From: a virus
DNA length: 28,298 nucleotides
Strand: one strand, 5' to 3'
Virus record (IMG/VR): IMGVR_UViG_3300010354_000459
Location: 1-28,298 of that record
The number at the start of each line of letters is the position of its first letter. Position 1 is the stretch's first letter. Below, in pieces: positions 15,921-24,158 of this stretch. The position numbers and the translations under genes are program-made. The notes under the pieces are model-generated. The model searched no databases. It was not told the origin of the DNA and saw only the letters and a program-made list of their open reading frames with translations.

Positions 15921-15932
15921 AAAAGATAATAG

Positions 15933-16811
15933 ATGAATAATGTGTCTGAAATTTGGTTACCACAAGTAAAAGAAGAAAACATTGATGAAATCCTTCAAGA
16001 AATGAAGGATGGTGGTATTATTGTTAAATCAGTTATGATTGAACCAAGTTATCTTAAACCATTACAGAAAAAAGTAATGAAACCAAAGATTGATGAAATC
16101 AATAATGTTATTGATAGTGATGGTTATTTACCTAAAACTTGGGTAGATGCCAACAATAACATATTAGATGGTCATCATAGAGTTTATACATATCAATCAA
16201 GACCTGATATTGACAAAGTAGAATGTTATAAAATCTTTTTAAATTCTAAAGATGCTTGTAGGATTTTAAATAAAATCCAAGATAGAATTGAATTTAAAAA
16301 GGAATATGGAATAACAAATCCAAGCACCTTTACTAATATAAATCCTGTAGAAAAAGAAATAAAAAGTGTAGAACTTGTTGATGATGCAAAATACTTAGGT
16401 AAAGACAAAGAGCAAGAAGTAAAATCATTACAGGATAAATTAACATTTGACGATGTTACAAATAAGGTTTTAACACTTTATTCAGTTAGACCATTTGATA
16501 AAGGAAATACTTCAGGTTTCATAATGTCTTTTACAAAAGACAAAGGATACGATAAAGAATATGAAATTCTTTTTGACAAAGTTTTACATGTTCCTGCGGA
16601 AGAAATGGAATTACATGAACCATTCTATTTAGCAGGTATGTATATTCTTGACCCTAATTTTGAAAAAGACCCTGCCATAATTAAAAAAATGGCTTCAGAT
16701 GTAAATCAAGTCTATGCTCATTTTATTAAGAATAGATTGAATGGTTTTGCAAAAAGAGGTGGATATGATGGTATCAATTTTGGCAATAAATTAATGCTTA
16801 TAGTCACATAA
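15933..16811 (+). CDS. ParB/Srx-like protein with possible ADP-ribosyltransferase-like C-terminus
   Basis: A 292-aa protein. Residues ~55-102 form a ParB/sulfiredoxin-type fold: LPKTWVDANNNILDGHHRVY, with the DGHHR motif (79-83) where ParB-like nucleases bind nucleotide or cut DNA, followed by a DKVECYKIF strand. The C-terminal half (~180-290) has LYSVRPF, GFIMSFTKD, YEILFDKVLHVPAEEMEL and GGYDGINFG. This order resembles the ART-type domains of phage polyvalent proteins (an LYR-type strand, an S/T-rich strand, a final GYDGI), but the match is weak and catalytic residues cannot be confirmed. Its TAA overlaps the gp25 ATG by one base, so the two are coupled. It may act on host DNA or proteins, or be a virion-packaged effector. 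The ParB-like part is fairly safe; the ART part is speculation. Confidence 0.6.
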   Translation: MNNVSEIWLPQVKEENIDEILQEMKDGGIIVKSVMIEPSYLKPLQKKVMKPKIDEINNVIDSDGYLPKTWVDANNNILDGHHRVYTYQSRPDIDKVECYKIFLNSKDACRILNKIQDRIEFKKEYGITNPSTFTNINPVEKEIKSVELVDDAKYLGKDKEQEVKSLQDKLTFDDVTNKVLTLYSVRPFDKGNTSGFIMSFTKDKGYDKEYEILFDKVLHVPAEEMELHEPFYLAGMYILDPNFEKDPAIIKKMASDVNQVYAHFIKNRLNGFAKRGGYDGINFGNKLMLIVT

Positions 16812-17203
16812 TGGCAAATAATAAAACAATATCGATAAAATTTCCATTTGAAGATGATGAATTTAATGGAAGATTGTATAAAATGAATACAACGACTCTT
16901 GATGATGTTCGTTCTTCATTATATTTTTTCTTAACAACAAAAAAGGGAGAAAGATGGTATGACCCAAACTTTGGTTCTAGATTGCATGAGTTTATTTTTG
17001 AAAAAAATGATAAAATAACCGCAACCGATATTGAAAACTCAATTAGAGAAGATATACAGAGATATTTTAAAAATTTAGAGATAGATAACATTGATATAAA
17101 TCAATCAGAAGAAACTAACAGGTTGTCAATAAATATTTCTTTTTCATACAAAAATTTATATACTGTTTTATCAGATAATATATCATTAGTTTACGGTGCA
17201 TAA
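16811..17203 (+). CDS. 25: Baseplate wedge protein, GPW/gp25 family
   Basis: At 130 aa it is almost exactly the length of T4 gp25 (132 aa). It shows the family signature: a helix leading into a TTKKGERWYDPNFGSRLHEF segment (residues ~43-62), where the family has LLTxxGERxMxPxFGxxL, and a following helix FEKNDKITATDIENSIREDI. The C-terminus is a beta hairpin of alternating residues (LSINISFSYKNLYTVLSDNI). gp25 is a conserved sheath-initiating baseplate subunit in all contractile systems, with the EPR core next to the hub. Coupled to the ParB-like gene by a TAATG overlap. This is one of the firmest calls in the window. Confidence 0.9.
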   Translation: MANNKTISIKFPFEDDEFNGRLYKMNTTTLDDVRSSLYFFLTTKKGERWYDPNFGSRLHEFIFEKNDKITATDIENSIREDIQRYFKNLEIDNIDINQSEETNRLSINISFSYKNLYTVLSDNISLVYGA

Positions 17204-17234
17204 TTGTGTCGTATTTTAATTGAAATATTATTTT

Positions 17235-18644
17235 ATGAGAAAACCAAAAATCTTAATTACCAACATGGATGTTCATGGTGTTAATTTTTATCGTTCTGAA
17301 CAACCTGCAATCTCTCTATCAAAATTATATGATGATGAATTTGAAATTGATTATATAAAGAATCCAGATTGGAATAATGATGAATTTTTAAAAGAGTATG
17401 ATATTATTCACGGTCATAGAACACTTTGTGATTTTTCACAAATGCCTTATTTAGTTGATAAACTTCATAGTTTTGGTGTTAAAGTAATTTTAGATATTGA
17501 TGACTATTGGGAAGTATCAAGAGAACATCCATTATATCATGCAGTAAAAAAAGATAATTTAAAAGATAAAATTGTTGGAAATCTTAAAATTGTTGATGGT
17601 GTATCAACAACAACATCAGTTTATGCAGACTACATTAAACCATACAATAAAAATATTTTAATTATTCCAAATGGAGTAAACAGAAATCTTAAAGAATGGA
17701 TTCCAGCAAATGATAAATGTTCATATGATAAACTAAGAATTCTTTACCTTGCAGGTTCATCACACTTACAAGATGTTTCTTTACTAAAAGATAGTTTTGA
17801 AAGATTAATAGCAGACCCTGCGATTGAAAATAAATTTCAAGTTCATCTTTCAGGTTTTGACCTTAGAGGAACAACAACAAACTATATTGTTAATGAAGAA
17901 TTTGTAAAAGAATTACAAGGAATGGGTCTTTTTACAGACCAACTTTATAAAAAACTTGTGGCAACTAATTTTAATATAACAAATATTCCAGAAATACCAA
18001 AACAAATAGTAGATAAGTATAATGGTAATACTATTAGAGAAGAAACTAGACCAATTAATCCACAAGAAACAGTTTGGACAAGATATGAAGAAATTTTTAC
18101 TTCAAATTATAAACTTATTAAAGATAAAGATTATCATAATTTCTTATTAAAGTTTGATTTAGAATCCACTTACGAAAAACAAGCAGAACAAAACTACTTT
18201 AGACACAAAACTCAAGGTCTTTACAAGTTTGCTGAAAATTATAAACATGGTGATGTGGCACTTGCACCTATTAAAGTATATGGCAAAGGTGTAATGGATG
18301 ATAATTCAGATAATCGCTATCAATTTGCTAAATCAAATCTTAAAGTAATTGAAGCAGCATTCCATAAAGTTCCTGTTATCGCATCTGATGTTCCAATTTA
18401 TAATCATGACAAGGATTGGGTTGATGGGAAGAATATTTTATATGTAAACCCTGATAGACAATATAAAGATTGGTATAAAAAAATTAAGTATTGCATAAAT
18501 AACCCTAATCATGTTAAAGATATGGGTGAGGCTGCGTATGAACTTGCTTGTAAAAGATATGACATTGATGTATTAAGTCATATTAGAGCAGATTTTTATA
18601 GAGGATTAATTAAAGAAAAACAAGAAAAACTTGAATTAGTTTAA
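17235..18644 (+). CDS. Glycosyltransferase, GT-B fold (GT4-like)
   Basis: A 469-aa enzyme expected to transfer a sugar from a nucleotide-sugar donor. N-terminal Rossmann-like half: KILITNMDVHGVNFYRSEQP (5-24), DIIHGHR (56-62), and LDIDDYW (86-92), a motif common in phage and bacterial GT-B enzymes. The IPNGV loop (144-148) marks the linker. The C-terminal half has VALAPIKVYGKGVMDDN and KSNLKVIEAAFHKVPVIASD (~366-385), the GT4 acceptor/donor helix with its Glu (E373). The first ATG at 17235 is preferred over a TTG at 17220 that lacks any support. It sits between gp25 and fibre-like genes, so it may glycosylate virion appendages or modify host surface glycans. Its stop shares TTAA with the convergent membrane-protein gene. 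Confidence 0.82.
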   Translation: MRKPKILITNMDVHGVNFYRSEQPAISLSKLYDDEFEIDYIKNPDWNNDEFLKEYDIIHGHRTLCDFSQMPYLVDKLHSFGVKVILDIDDYWEVSREHPLYHAVKKDNLKDKIVGNLKIVDGVSTTTSVYADYIKPYNKNILIIPNGVNRNLKEWIPANDKCSYDKLRILYLAGSSHLQDVSLLKDSFERLIADPAIENKFQVHLSGFDLRGTTTNYIVNEEFVKELQGMGLFTDQLYKKLVATNFNITNIPEIPKQIVDKYNGNTIREETRPINPQETVWTRYEEIFTSNYKLIKDKDYHNFLLKFDLESTYEKQAEQNYFRHKTQGLYKFAENYKHGDVALAPIKVYGKGVMDDNSDNRYQFAKSNLKVIEAAFHKVPVIASDVPIYNHDKDWVDGKNILYVNPDRQYKDWYKKIKYCINNPNHVKDMGEAAYELACKRYDIDVLSHIRADFYRGLIKEKQEKLELV

Positions 18645-18934
18645 CTTGGTTGGTTCTCTTCTGCTTCAGTATCTTTGATTTCTTTACTATTTCTATTAAT
18701 ATAGTTTTTATGCATAATTAAAGCACTAATGAAAGCAAAATCTTCAAATACCAATGCATGGTCTATTTCTTTTTTTTCAACCATTATTGAAATTGCCTCA
18801 ATATGAAACCAAATAACAATAAAAAACAACATAATAGCTAGTAATCTTGTTAATGACGTTTTTTTAGAATTACTATCTCTAAACAAGTCATGTGTAATTT
18901 TTATAAATCTTGGATTTGAAAATAAACCGAACAT
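18641..18934 (-). CDS. Small two-helix membrane protein (holin candidate)
   Basis: A 97-aa protein with two likely membrane segments: LLAIMLFFIVIWFHIEAISIM (31-51, quoted here only as 31-50 core) and LVFEDFAFISALIMH (61-75). The N-terminus is basic and the C-terminal tail charged (KEIKDTEAEENQPS). This size and layout fit class II holins, but many small phage membrane proteins look alike. It is the only minus-strand gene within the plus-strand appendage block. It starts from a palindromic promoter region shared with the 689-aa gene and ends in a TTAA shared with the glycosyltransferase stop. A lysis role would make sense because no other holin is visible, but there is no endolysin beside it. 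Confidence 0.55.
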   Translation of the reverse strand: MFGLFSNPRFIKITHDLFRDSNSKKTSLTRLLAIMLFFIVIWFHIEAISIMVEKKEIDHALVFEDFAFISALIMHKNYINRNSKEIKDTEAEENQPS

Positions 18935-18940
18935 AATACT

Positions 18941-18961
18941 AACTATTTATTATAAATAGTT
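18941..18961. promoter_or_regulatory. Palindromic bidirectional late promoter
   Basis: Arms aactatttat (18941-18950) and ataaatagtt (18952-18961) form a perfect palindrome around one central T. The plus strand contains TATAAATA at 18951-18958, the T4 late-promoter core. The minus strand contains AATAAATAG. The two divergent start codons lie 5 nt (plus, ATG 18967) and 6 nt (minus, ATG 18934) outside the palindrome. If the usual late spacing holds, both mRNAs would start at or within a few bases of the ATG. Confidence 0.5.
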
Positions 18962-18966
18962 TTCAA

Positions 18967-21036
18967 ATGAGTTTTATACAAAAAAGTGATGGGGTTGTAA
19001 TAAATACAAAACTGAATAACAATGGCAGATTGTTATTGGCACAAGGTCTATTAACATTCAAAACAATTGAGTTTGGTGATTCAGAAATCGATTATGACTT
19101 TCTAAGGAATTACACCGCAATAATTGATGAAAAAGACCTTTCAATTATGCGACCAAAAGATGCAAACCCAATTGTTAAACATCCAATACCAATATCTAGC
19201 ACACTATCAGCAGTAACAAAGGCAGCTATTACACCACCAAATCCTGCTATTGTATATGTCACAAACACAGCAAAAGAAAGAGGATTTTTTACAGGTTCAA
19301 CATCGGATGGTTTTACAGCACTTACTTCATCAACCTATATTTTAGGTGTAACAACAGTAGCAATTACTAGTACAACAGGTAATACTAAACTTAATGTAGC
19401 ATCTTCTGCAAATATTACAGCAGGAACAATGCTTTTAATTGATTGGAGAAATCCAAAATTAACAACATTTACAAATTTAAGTGGTGTAATTGATGAGAAT
19501 TATCCAAGACCATTCTTATGGTATAAAGTATCATCTGTTACAGGTAATGAAGTAACAGTAGATAGAGATTTACCAAATTTTAATGGTTCAGTAACAAGTA
19601 ATAAAAGTCTTGTTTATATTTATCCACCAAATAATGCAATAGATAATTATTATAGTACAGGAACAACTATAAGTTATTGGAATTATGACACTTTAGCATT
19701 TGATTCAACATGTAATATTGGTGCAAATGATGATGTACCTGTTTGGAATTTAAATATCGTATATAAACAAACACCAGCAGGTGTTCCAAATAATTATACA
19801 GCACAATATTATGATGGTGCAGTTTTCTCAGGATTTAGAGAATATATTCAAGGACTATCAAGTAACTCAGGAAAATCTCAATTTGCAATAATTCACTTTA
19901 CAAATAAATCTATATCAAATTATTATGGTGAAGGTTTTTTAAATGATACATTTAAAATGACATTACCAACTATTATGTATCACGCTAAAGGAAGTGCTAC
20001 AATGGGTATTGTTTTAACCGCAAATACAAGAGATACTAAACCAACAAATTTAACAGGATTTACAACAGAATATTATAACCTTGTTGAATCAACATCAAAT
20101 AATATTGTTGGTAAAGTATTTAATGATTTAAGAATAGCTGTTATTGAAGATGAAGAATTGGTTAATGTACTTGCGCTTAAAAGCGACAGAACACACACAT
20201 TACCACCAATTAATATTACATTAAAAGACGCAACAACACCCGAAATTGCACAAAATAATTATTTATTATCAAAAGGAACAGCAGGTTCTTTAACACAATC
20301 TATTGCTTTTACATATTTATTCTCAAACGAAAGTTATAATACCAACAAAAGTTACGGATTAAAAGGTGGTATTCATTGCGGTTATATACAACACTTTGAC
20401 CAAAGCACCTTAAGAGAAAAAAATATAACATTTAATTTCCCTGATGATACATATTTTAAATTTATGAAATCACAGGTTACTGGTTCAGATGGTACAGGTT
20501 TTAATGCTAATAAATTTTATGTTTTAGCACAAAAATATACATATGGTACAGAACCAAGTCCAACAGGTTGGAAATTAATTGATTTAACCTCAGGGTTAAC
20601 AAATTATAATAATTGGTCAGGTGGAACAATACCTGTATCGGCACTTACAAATACAATTTATACACTTACTAATAATGATTATACAGGGGGTTCTTCATAC
20701 AATATCACGAATTTTATTGGAAGTTTACCTACATCAGCAAATTATGACACAACAGGTCAATTAGGATTTGGAGAGGAAAGTATATTAATAGGTAATATTA
20801 ATACAGATATAAAAGCAACAGTTTATAGGACACAAATATCACATAGTTTAGGATTCAGTGATTATAATATATCAAATAATCCAACATGGGATAATGTTTT
20901 AGATAATAGTGTATATATTACAGAAGCTGCTATTTATGACCAAAACGATGTTTTAGTTGCAGTTGGAAAGTTAAATACTCCAATTAAAAAGAATACCAAT
21001 AAAATTTTCAAAATACAATTAGACATGGATTTTTAA
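18967..21036 (+). CDS. Modular appendage/fibre-like structural protein (689 aa)
   Basis: A large beta-rich protein, Thr/Asn/Ser-rich, as typical of tail fibre and baseplate appendage proteins. The N-terminal module (1-60: INTKLNNNGRLLLAQG, then IEFGDSEIDYDF) is a diverged form of the module in the next three genes (YLTQxGR..., KYFSLHDDDINY). The middle (~100-640) is a long beta region with no recognised enzyme motif. The last ~45 residues (VYITEAAIYDQNDVLVAVGK, then LNTPIKK) match the end of the 476-aa protein at 24159-25589 and resemble the ITEIGLFD-type module of phage tail-collar proteins. It heads the array and starts almost at its promoter. The appendage role is inferred; receptor binding is possible but not shown. 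Confidence 0.6.
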   Translation: MSFIQKSDGVVINTKLNNNGRLLLAQGLLTFKTIEFGDSEIDYDFLRNYTAIIDEKDLSIMRPKDANPIVKHPIPISSTLSAVTKAAITPPNPAIVYVTNTAKERGFFTGSTSDGFTALTSSTYILGVTTVAITSTTGNTKLNVASSANITAGTMLLIDWRNPKLTTFTNLSGVIDENYPRPFLWYKVSSVTGNEVTVDRDLPNFNGSVTSNKSLVYIYPPNNAIDNYYSTGTTISYWNYDTLAFDSTCNIGANDDVPVWNLNIVYKQTPAGVPNNYTAQYYDGAVFSGFREYIQGLSSNSGKSQFAIIHFTNKSISNYYGEGFLNDTFKMTLPTIMYHAKGSATMGIVLTANTRDTKPTNLTGFTTEYYNLVESTSNNIVGKVFNDLRIAVIEDEELVNVLALKSDRTHTLPPINITLKDATTPEIAQNNYLLSKGTAGSLTQSIAFTYLFSNESYNTNKSYGLKGGIHCGYIQHFDQSTLREKNITFNFPDDTYFKFMKSQVTGSDGTGFNANKFYVLAQKYTYGTEPSPTGWKLIDLTSGLTNYNNWSGGTIPVSALTNTIYTLTNNDYTGGSSYNITNFIGSLPTSANYDTTGQLGFGEESILIGNINTDIKATVYRTQISHSLGFSDYNISNNPTWDNVLDNSVYITEAAIYDQNDVLVAVGKLNTPIKKNTNKIFKIQLDMDF

Positions 21037-21037
21037 T

Positions 21038-21328
21038 ATGGGATATGTACCAAGCTCTGCAACACAAACATTATATGCATACTTAACACAAAAGGGTAGA
21101 TATTTTTTACTTTTTTCATCAGCAACTGAGTCTACTGTAAAATATTTTAGTTTGCATGATGATGATATAAATTATCGCATATCATCAAAAAATGTTAATT
21201 CTGATTATAATAAATTACCAAGAGGATTTGTTCCCGATATCACAGGTGATGATGATGATTGTATCAGAAGTGTATCAGTAGCACATATCGTTGACGCAAC
21301 AAGTTATTTATATACAGGAACAACATAA
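21038..21328 (+). CDS. Free-standing N-terminal module of the appendage family (96 aa)
   Basis: Consists only of the module that begins the next two proteins. It starts MGYVPSSATQTLYAYLTQKG, has VKYFSLHDDDINYRI at 34-48, and ends with an acidic FVPDITGDDDDCIRSV. The longer paralogues continue with other domains at the point where this one stops. Its ATG follows the previous TAA by a single base and the next ATG follows its TAA by one base, so it is translated with the array. It may be an attachment adaptor binding the same site, or a remnant of a duplication. The intact frame and tight spacing favour a functional gene. Confidence 0.62.
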   Translation: MGYVPSSATQTLYAYLTQKGRYFLLFSSATESTVKYFSLHDDDINYRISSKNVNSDYNKLPRGFVPDITGDDDDCIRSVSVAHIVDATSYLYTGTT

Positions 21329-21329
21329 A

Positions 21330-22745
21330 ATGGGTTTTGTAACAAGTTCATCCACAATACAATTATACGCATATTTAACACAATATGCTAGAGAAAGAAT
21401 TTTAAATGGAGATATAACTGAATTTCAGGCAAAATATTTTTCATTGCACGATGAAGATGTTAATTATCTTATAAGTAAATATACTATAGGTCAAGATTCT
21501 TCTGGAAACACTTTATATAATGTTTTAAAAACAGGTTTTGTTCCCGATATTACAGGTGACCCAGATAGTTGTATAAAAAGTATGGTAAGTGGTGTTTTAA
21601 ATAAAAATATGCTTACAAATTTAGTTAGTTTGCCATCATATTTAATATCACCTGATAAAACTTTAGTTAATGAAAACGAAACAGTTACATTTACTATCAC
21701 AACTCAAAATGTAAGTGATAATACTACATTATATTGGGCAAATGCAGGAACAACAAATGCTAGTGATTTCATTCAAAATGTAAACAATGGTACTGTAACA
21801 ATTATTTCTAATACAGCTACATTTACTTTAAATATTAAAAATGATTCAATACCTGATAGTGATGAAACTATAGTAATTCAATTAAAAGACCAATCAGGTA
21901 ATGTTTTAGCTACAGCTGATACAGTAATTGTAAAAGATATAGCATTAACACCAATTACAGCAGAATATATATTTAATTGTCTTCAAGATAATTCAGGACA
22001 GGTAACTATAGGTATTTTAAGTCCTAATGGTGGTTCAGGTGGTCCATATACATGGAAAGCATGGCCTTATGATTCATTTGGTAATCTTATTAATCTTTAT
22101 GGTCCAGACCCATATGCATATAAAGCATCTAATCAAACTTATGTTTTTCCTACTGTTGTTAATGGTACAAATGCATATTATAGAATATATGTAAAAGATT
22201 CAGCAGGTAATGAAAATTTAATTCACACATCAACAAATGTATGTCAAACAAGTGTTGGAACTTTAATATTAAAAGTAGAACCTTCGGTTGTAAATATTGG
22301 TGCTTCTGTAGGTTCTTATCAATCAGGTAATAATTTTATATCTCAATCACCATCTCAATTTTTTAGTTTTATTGCCACATTAACAAAAAGTAATAATACA
22401 GCTGTTTTAGCAAGTGAAAGAAATGTTTCATTTAAACTACAAAAAGATTTAAATTTTGATAATCATGTGGATATTACACAAAGTCAAGGTGCGTCATTCC
22501 CAACTAATACATTTAACTTTACAAATGGTGTTGCAAATGCAGGTGATACAGTAATATCACTTAATATATCATTTAAAGTCGATAGAAATACAAATGGTTT
22601 AAATAAACCTGCTTCAAATTCTTTTGCACAACAACAACCAATAGGTGGAAATGGTGTAAAAGTAAAAATCACCAATGTTGTTGGTGGTGTAACAACACAA
22701 AATGATACATTAACAATTAATGCAAATAAATGGGTTTGGATATAA
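21330..22745 (+). CDS. Modular appendage protein with Calx-beta-like domain (471 aa)
   Basis: Module order: shared N-terminal module (1-90: MGFVTSSSTIQLYAYLTQ, KYFSLHDEDVNY, FVPDITGDPDSC). Next a Calx-beta-like domain (~106-203: NENETVTFTI, then FTLNIKNDSIPDSDETIVIQ), whose acidic DSDET site in that family binds calcium. Then a GGSGGPYTW beta module (~205-325), shared with the next protein and reminiscent of SprB-type repeats. Last comes a C-terminal beta domain (~330-471) ending WVWI. I chose the ATG at 21330, one base after the previous stop, over a TTG at 21291 inside the previous gene. It is likely a baseplate-attached appendage or adhesin. Calcium binding is inferred from the domain family. 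Confidence 0.65.
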   Translation: MGFVTSSSTIQLYAYLTQYARERILNGDITEFQAKYFSLHDEDVNYLISKYTIGQDSSGNTLYNVLKTGFVPDITGDPDSCIKSMVSGVLNKNMLTNLVSLPSYLISPDKTLVNENETVTFTITTQNVSDNTTLYWANAGTTNASDFIQNVNNGTVTIISNTATFTLNIKNDSIPDSDETIVIQLKDQSGNVLATADTVIVKDIALTPITAEYIFNCLQDNSGQVTIGILSPNGGSGGPYTWKAWPYDSFGNLINLYGPDPYAYKASNQTYVFPTVVNGTNAYYRIYVKDSAGNENLIHTSTNVCQTSVGTLILKVEPSVVNIGASVGSYQSGNNFISQSPSQFFSFIATLTKSNNTAVLASERNVSFKLQKDLNFDNHVDITQSQGASFPTNTFNFTNGVANAGDTVISLNISFKVDRNTNGLNKPASNSFAQQQPIGGNGVKVKITNVVGGVTTQNDTLTINANKWVWI

Positions 22746-22751
22746 TTTAAA

Positions 22752-24131
22752 ATGGGATATATTCAGCAATCAAATACAAAAAAAATATATGCTTACCTAA
22801 CACAAACAGGTAAAGAAAAAATTATTACAGGAGATACAATGGATTTCCAAATAAAATATTTTTCTCTACATGATGATGATATAAATTATAAAATTGCATC
22901 AAAAATAAGCGGTACAACATATAATATCCCTAAAACTGGTTTTATTCCTGATATTACAGGTGATGAAGATATATGTTTACCACATATATCGGATGCCACA
23001 TTTTTAGAAAAAAATCAATTAATATATAATCCATTTGTTCCACCTCAAATAACAATAATTCCTGGTTGTACAGACCCAACTGCTCTTAACTATAACCCAC
23101 TAGCAAATCAAAATGATGGAAGTTGTATACCAAAAATATTCGGTTGCACAGACCCAACTGCTCTTAACTATAATTCACAAGCAAATGTAGATGATGGTAG
23201 TTGTACATATCAAACACCACCATTAACTGCAACAGTTTCACAAGCATGTCCTAGTGCAAATTATGATGAAGTAATATTAAATGTTACAAATCCACAAGGA
23301 GGTTCAGGAGGTCCTTACAAGTGGAAAGTAATAGCAATAGCAAATGGAACACCTATTTCATCAACAGACCAATTTTATCAATTTTATGATGATTATTTAT
23401 TACTTAAGGACATAAACAGTCCATTTACATTTGGTACAGTTTGGTATTTTGGTGCTACAAAAACAGATATTTTTTATAAAGTCTACTTAGTAGATACACA
23501 AACAAACAATGAAGCTTTATTATTTACTAGTACTTTAATTTGTAGAGAACCAATAACTGCACAAGAAAATTTACGAATGAGTCTTGATGCTGAATTTCAG
23601 GGCGCAACTGCTGGCTATATCGGTGGTTCAAATGTAGTACCAGGAACTACTAATATACCAACAGACCCACCTTTTTATGCAACAGTTGATTATTTCTTAT
23701 ATAAAGATGATTATCCTAATACACCTATAAGTACAGACTCATATACTAATGCATACTTTAAATTAGAAAAAGTTGGTTTTGACTCAACCGCAGCAGGATA
23801 CAATCCTGCTTGGGAATATGTTGATATTGTTTTAGCAACTAGTAGTAACCCATTTTTTGAAACACCAATTAATTCAAGTGTAATTTTTGAATTTGATAAT
23901 AATACATATGGCAATGTTACAGCAGAACCAAATAATGTAAAATATAAGAAAAGAGTACCAATTAAAGTTAAACGACTAGCAAAGGGAACTACAAAACCTA
24001 CTTTCAGTAATTTAACAGACCCATTACAACAAAATGGTAGTATTAAATTACGTTTATATACAGATTATGGTAATACGCAAGTTGTTACTGCTGATTTTAC
24101 TTTAAGTTTTGCTATAAAAACTTGGTCATAA
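22752..24131 (+). CDS. Modular appendage protein with GCTDPTALNY repeats (459 aa)
   Basis: Module order: shared N-terminal module (1-80: MGYIQQSNTKKIYAYLTQTG, KYFSLHDDDINYKI, FIPDITGDEDIC). Next two tandem 21-residue repeats GCTDPTALNYNP...DGSC (105-125 and 131-151), each with two Cys and an acidic loop suited to calcium. Then the GGSGGPYKW module (~155-272), shared with the upstream protein, and a C-terminal beta domain with FDNNTYGNV and AIKTWS at the end. The repeats are a hallmark of secreted proteins of marine Bacteroidetes and their phages. Compared with the upstream paralogue, the Calx-beta domain is replaced by the repeats, which suggests cassette-like domain exchange. Likely virion surface protein. 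Confidence 0.65.
   Translation: MGYIQQSNTKKIYAYLTQTGKEKIITGDTMDFQIKYFSLHDDDINYKIASKISGTTYNIPKTGFIPDITGDEDICLPHISDATFLEKNQLIYNPFVPPQITIIPGCTDPTALNYNPLANQNDGSCIPKIFGCTDPTALNYNSQANVDDGSCTYQTPPLTATVSQACPSANYDEVILNVTNPQGGSGGPYKWKVIAIANGTPISSTDQFYQFYDDYLLLKDINSPFTFGTVWYFGATKTDIFYKVYLVDTQTNNEALLFTSTLICREPITAQENLRMSLDAEFQGATAGYIGGSNVVPGTTNIPTDPPFYATVDYFLYKDDYPNTPISTDSYTNAYFKLEKVGFDSTAAGYNPAWEYVDIVLATSSNPFFETPINSSVIFEFDNNTYGNVTAEPNNVKYKKRVPIKVKRLAKGTTKPTFSNLTDPLQQNGSIKLRLYTDYGNTQVVTADFTLSFAIKTWS
23064..23204 (+). repeat. Tandem direct repeat encoding GCTDPTALNY...DGSC
   Basis: Two copies, 23064-23126 and 23142-23204, with a 78-nt period. The first 32 bases of each differ at one position only, while the following loop differs more. 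The near identity at DNA level suggests a recent duplication or homogenisation by recombination. Confidence 0.85.
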
Positions 24132-24158
24132 AACAACTATTTAATATAAAATAATATT

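Noticed and set aside
16804-17091. 95-aa minus-strand open frame over gp25
   Set aside because: It is fully antisense to a confidently assigned gp25-family gene, has no motif, and its codon pattern follows from the gp25 frame.
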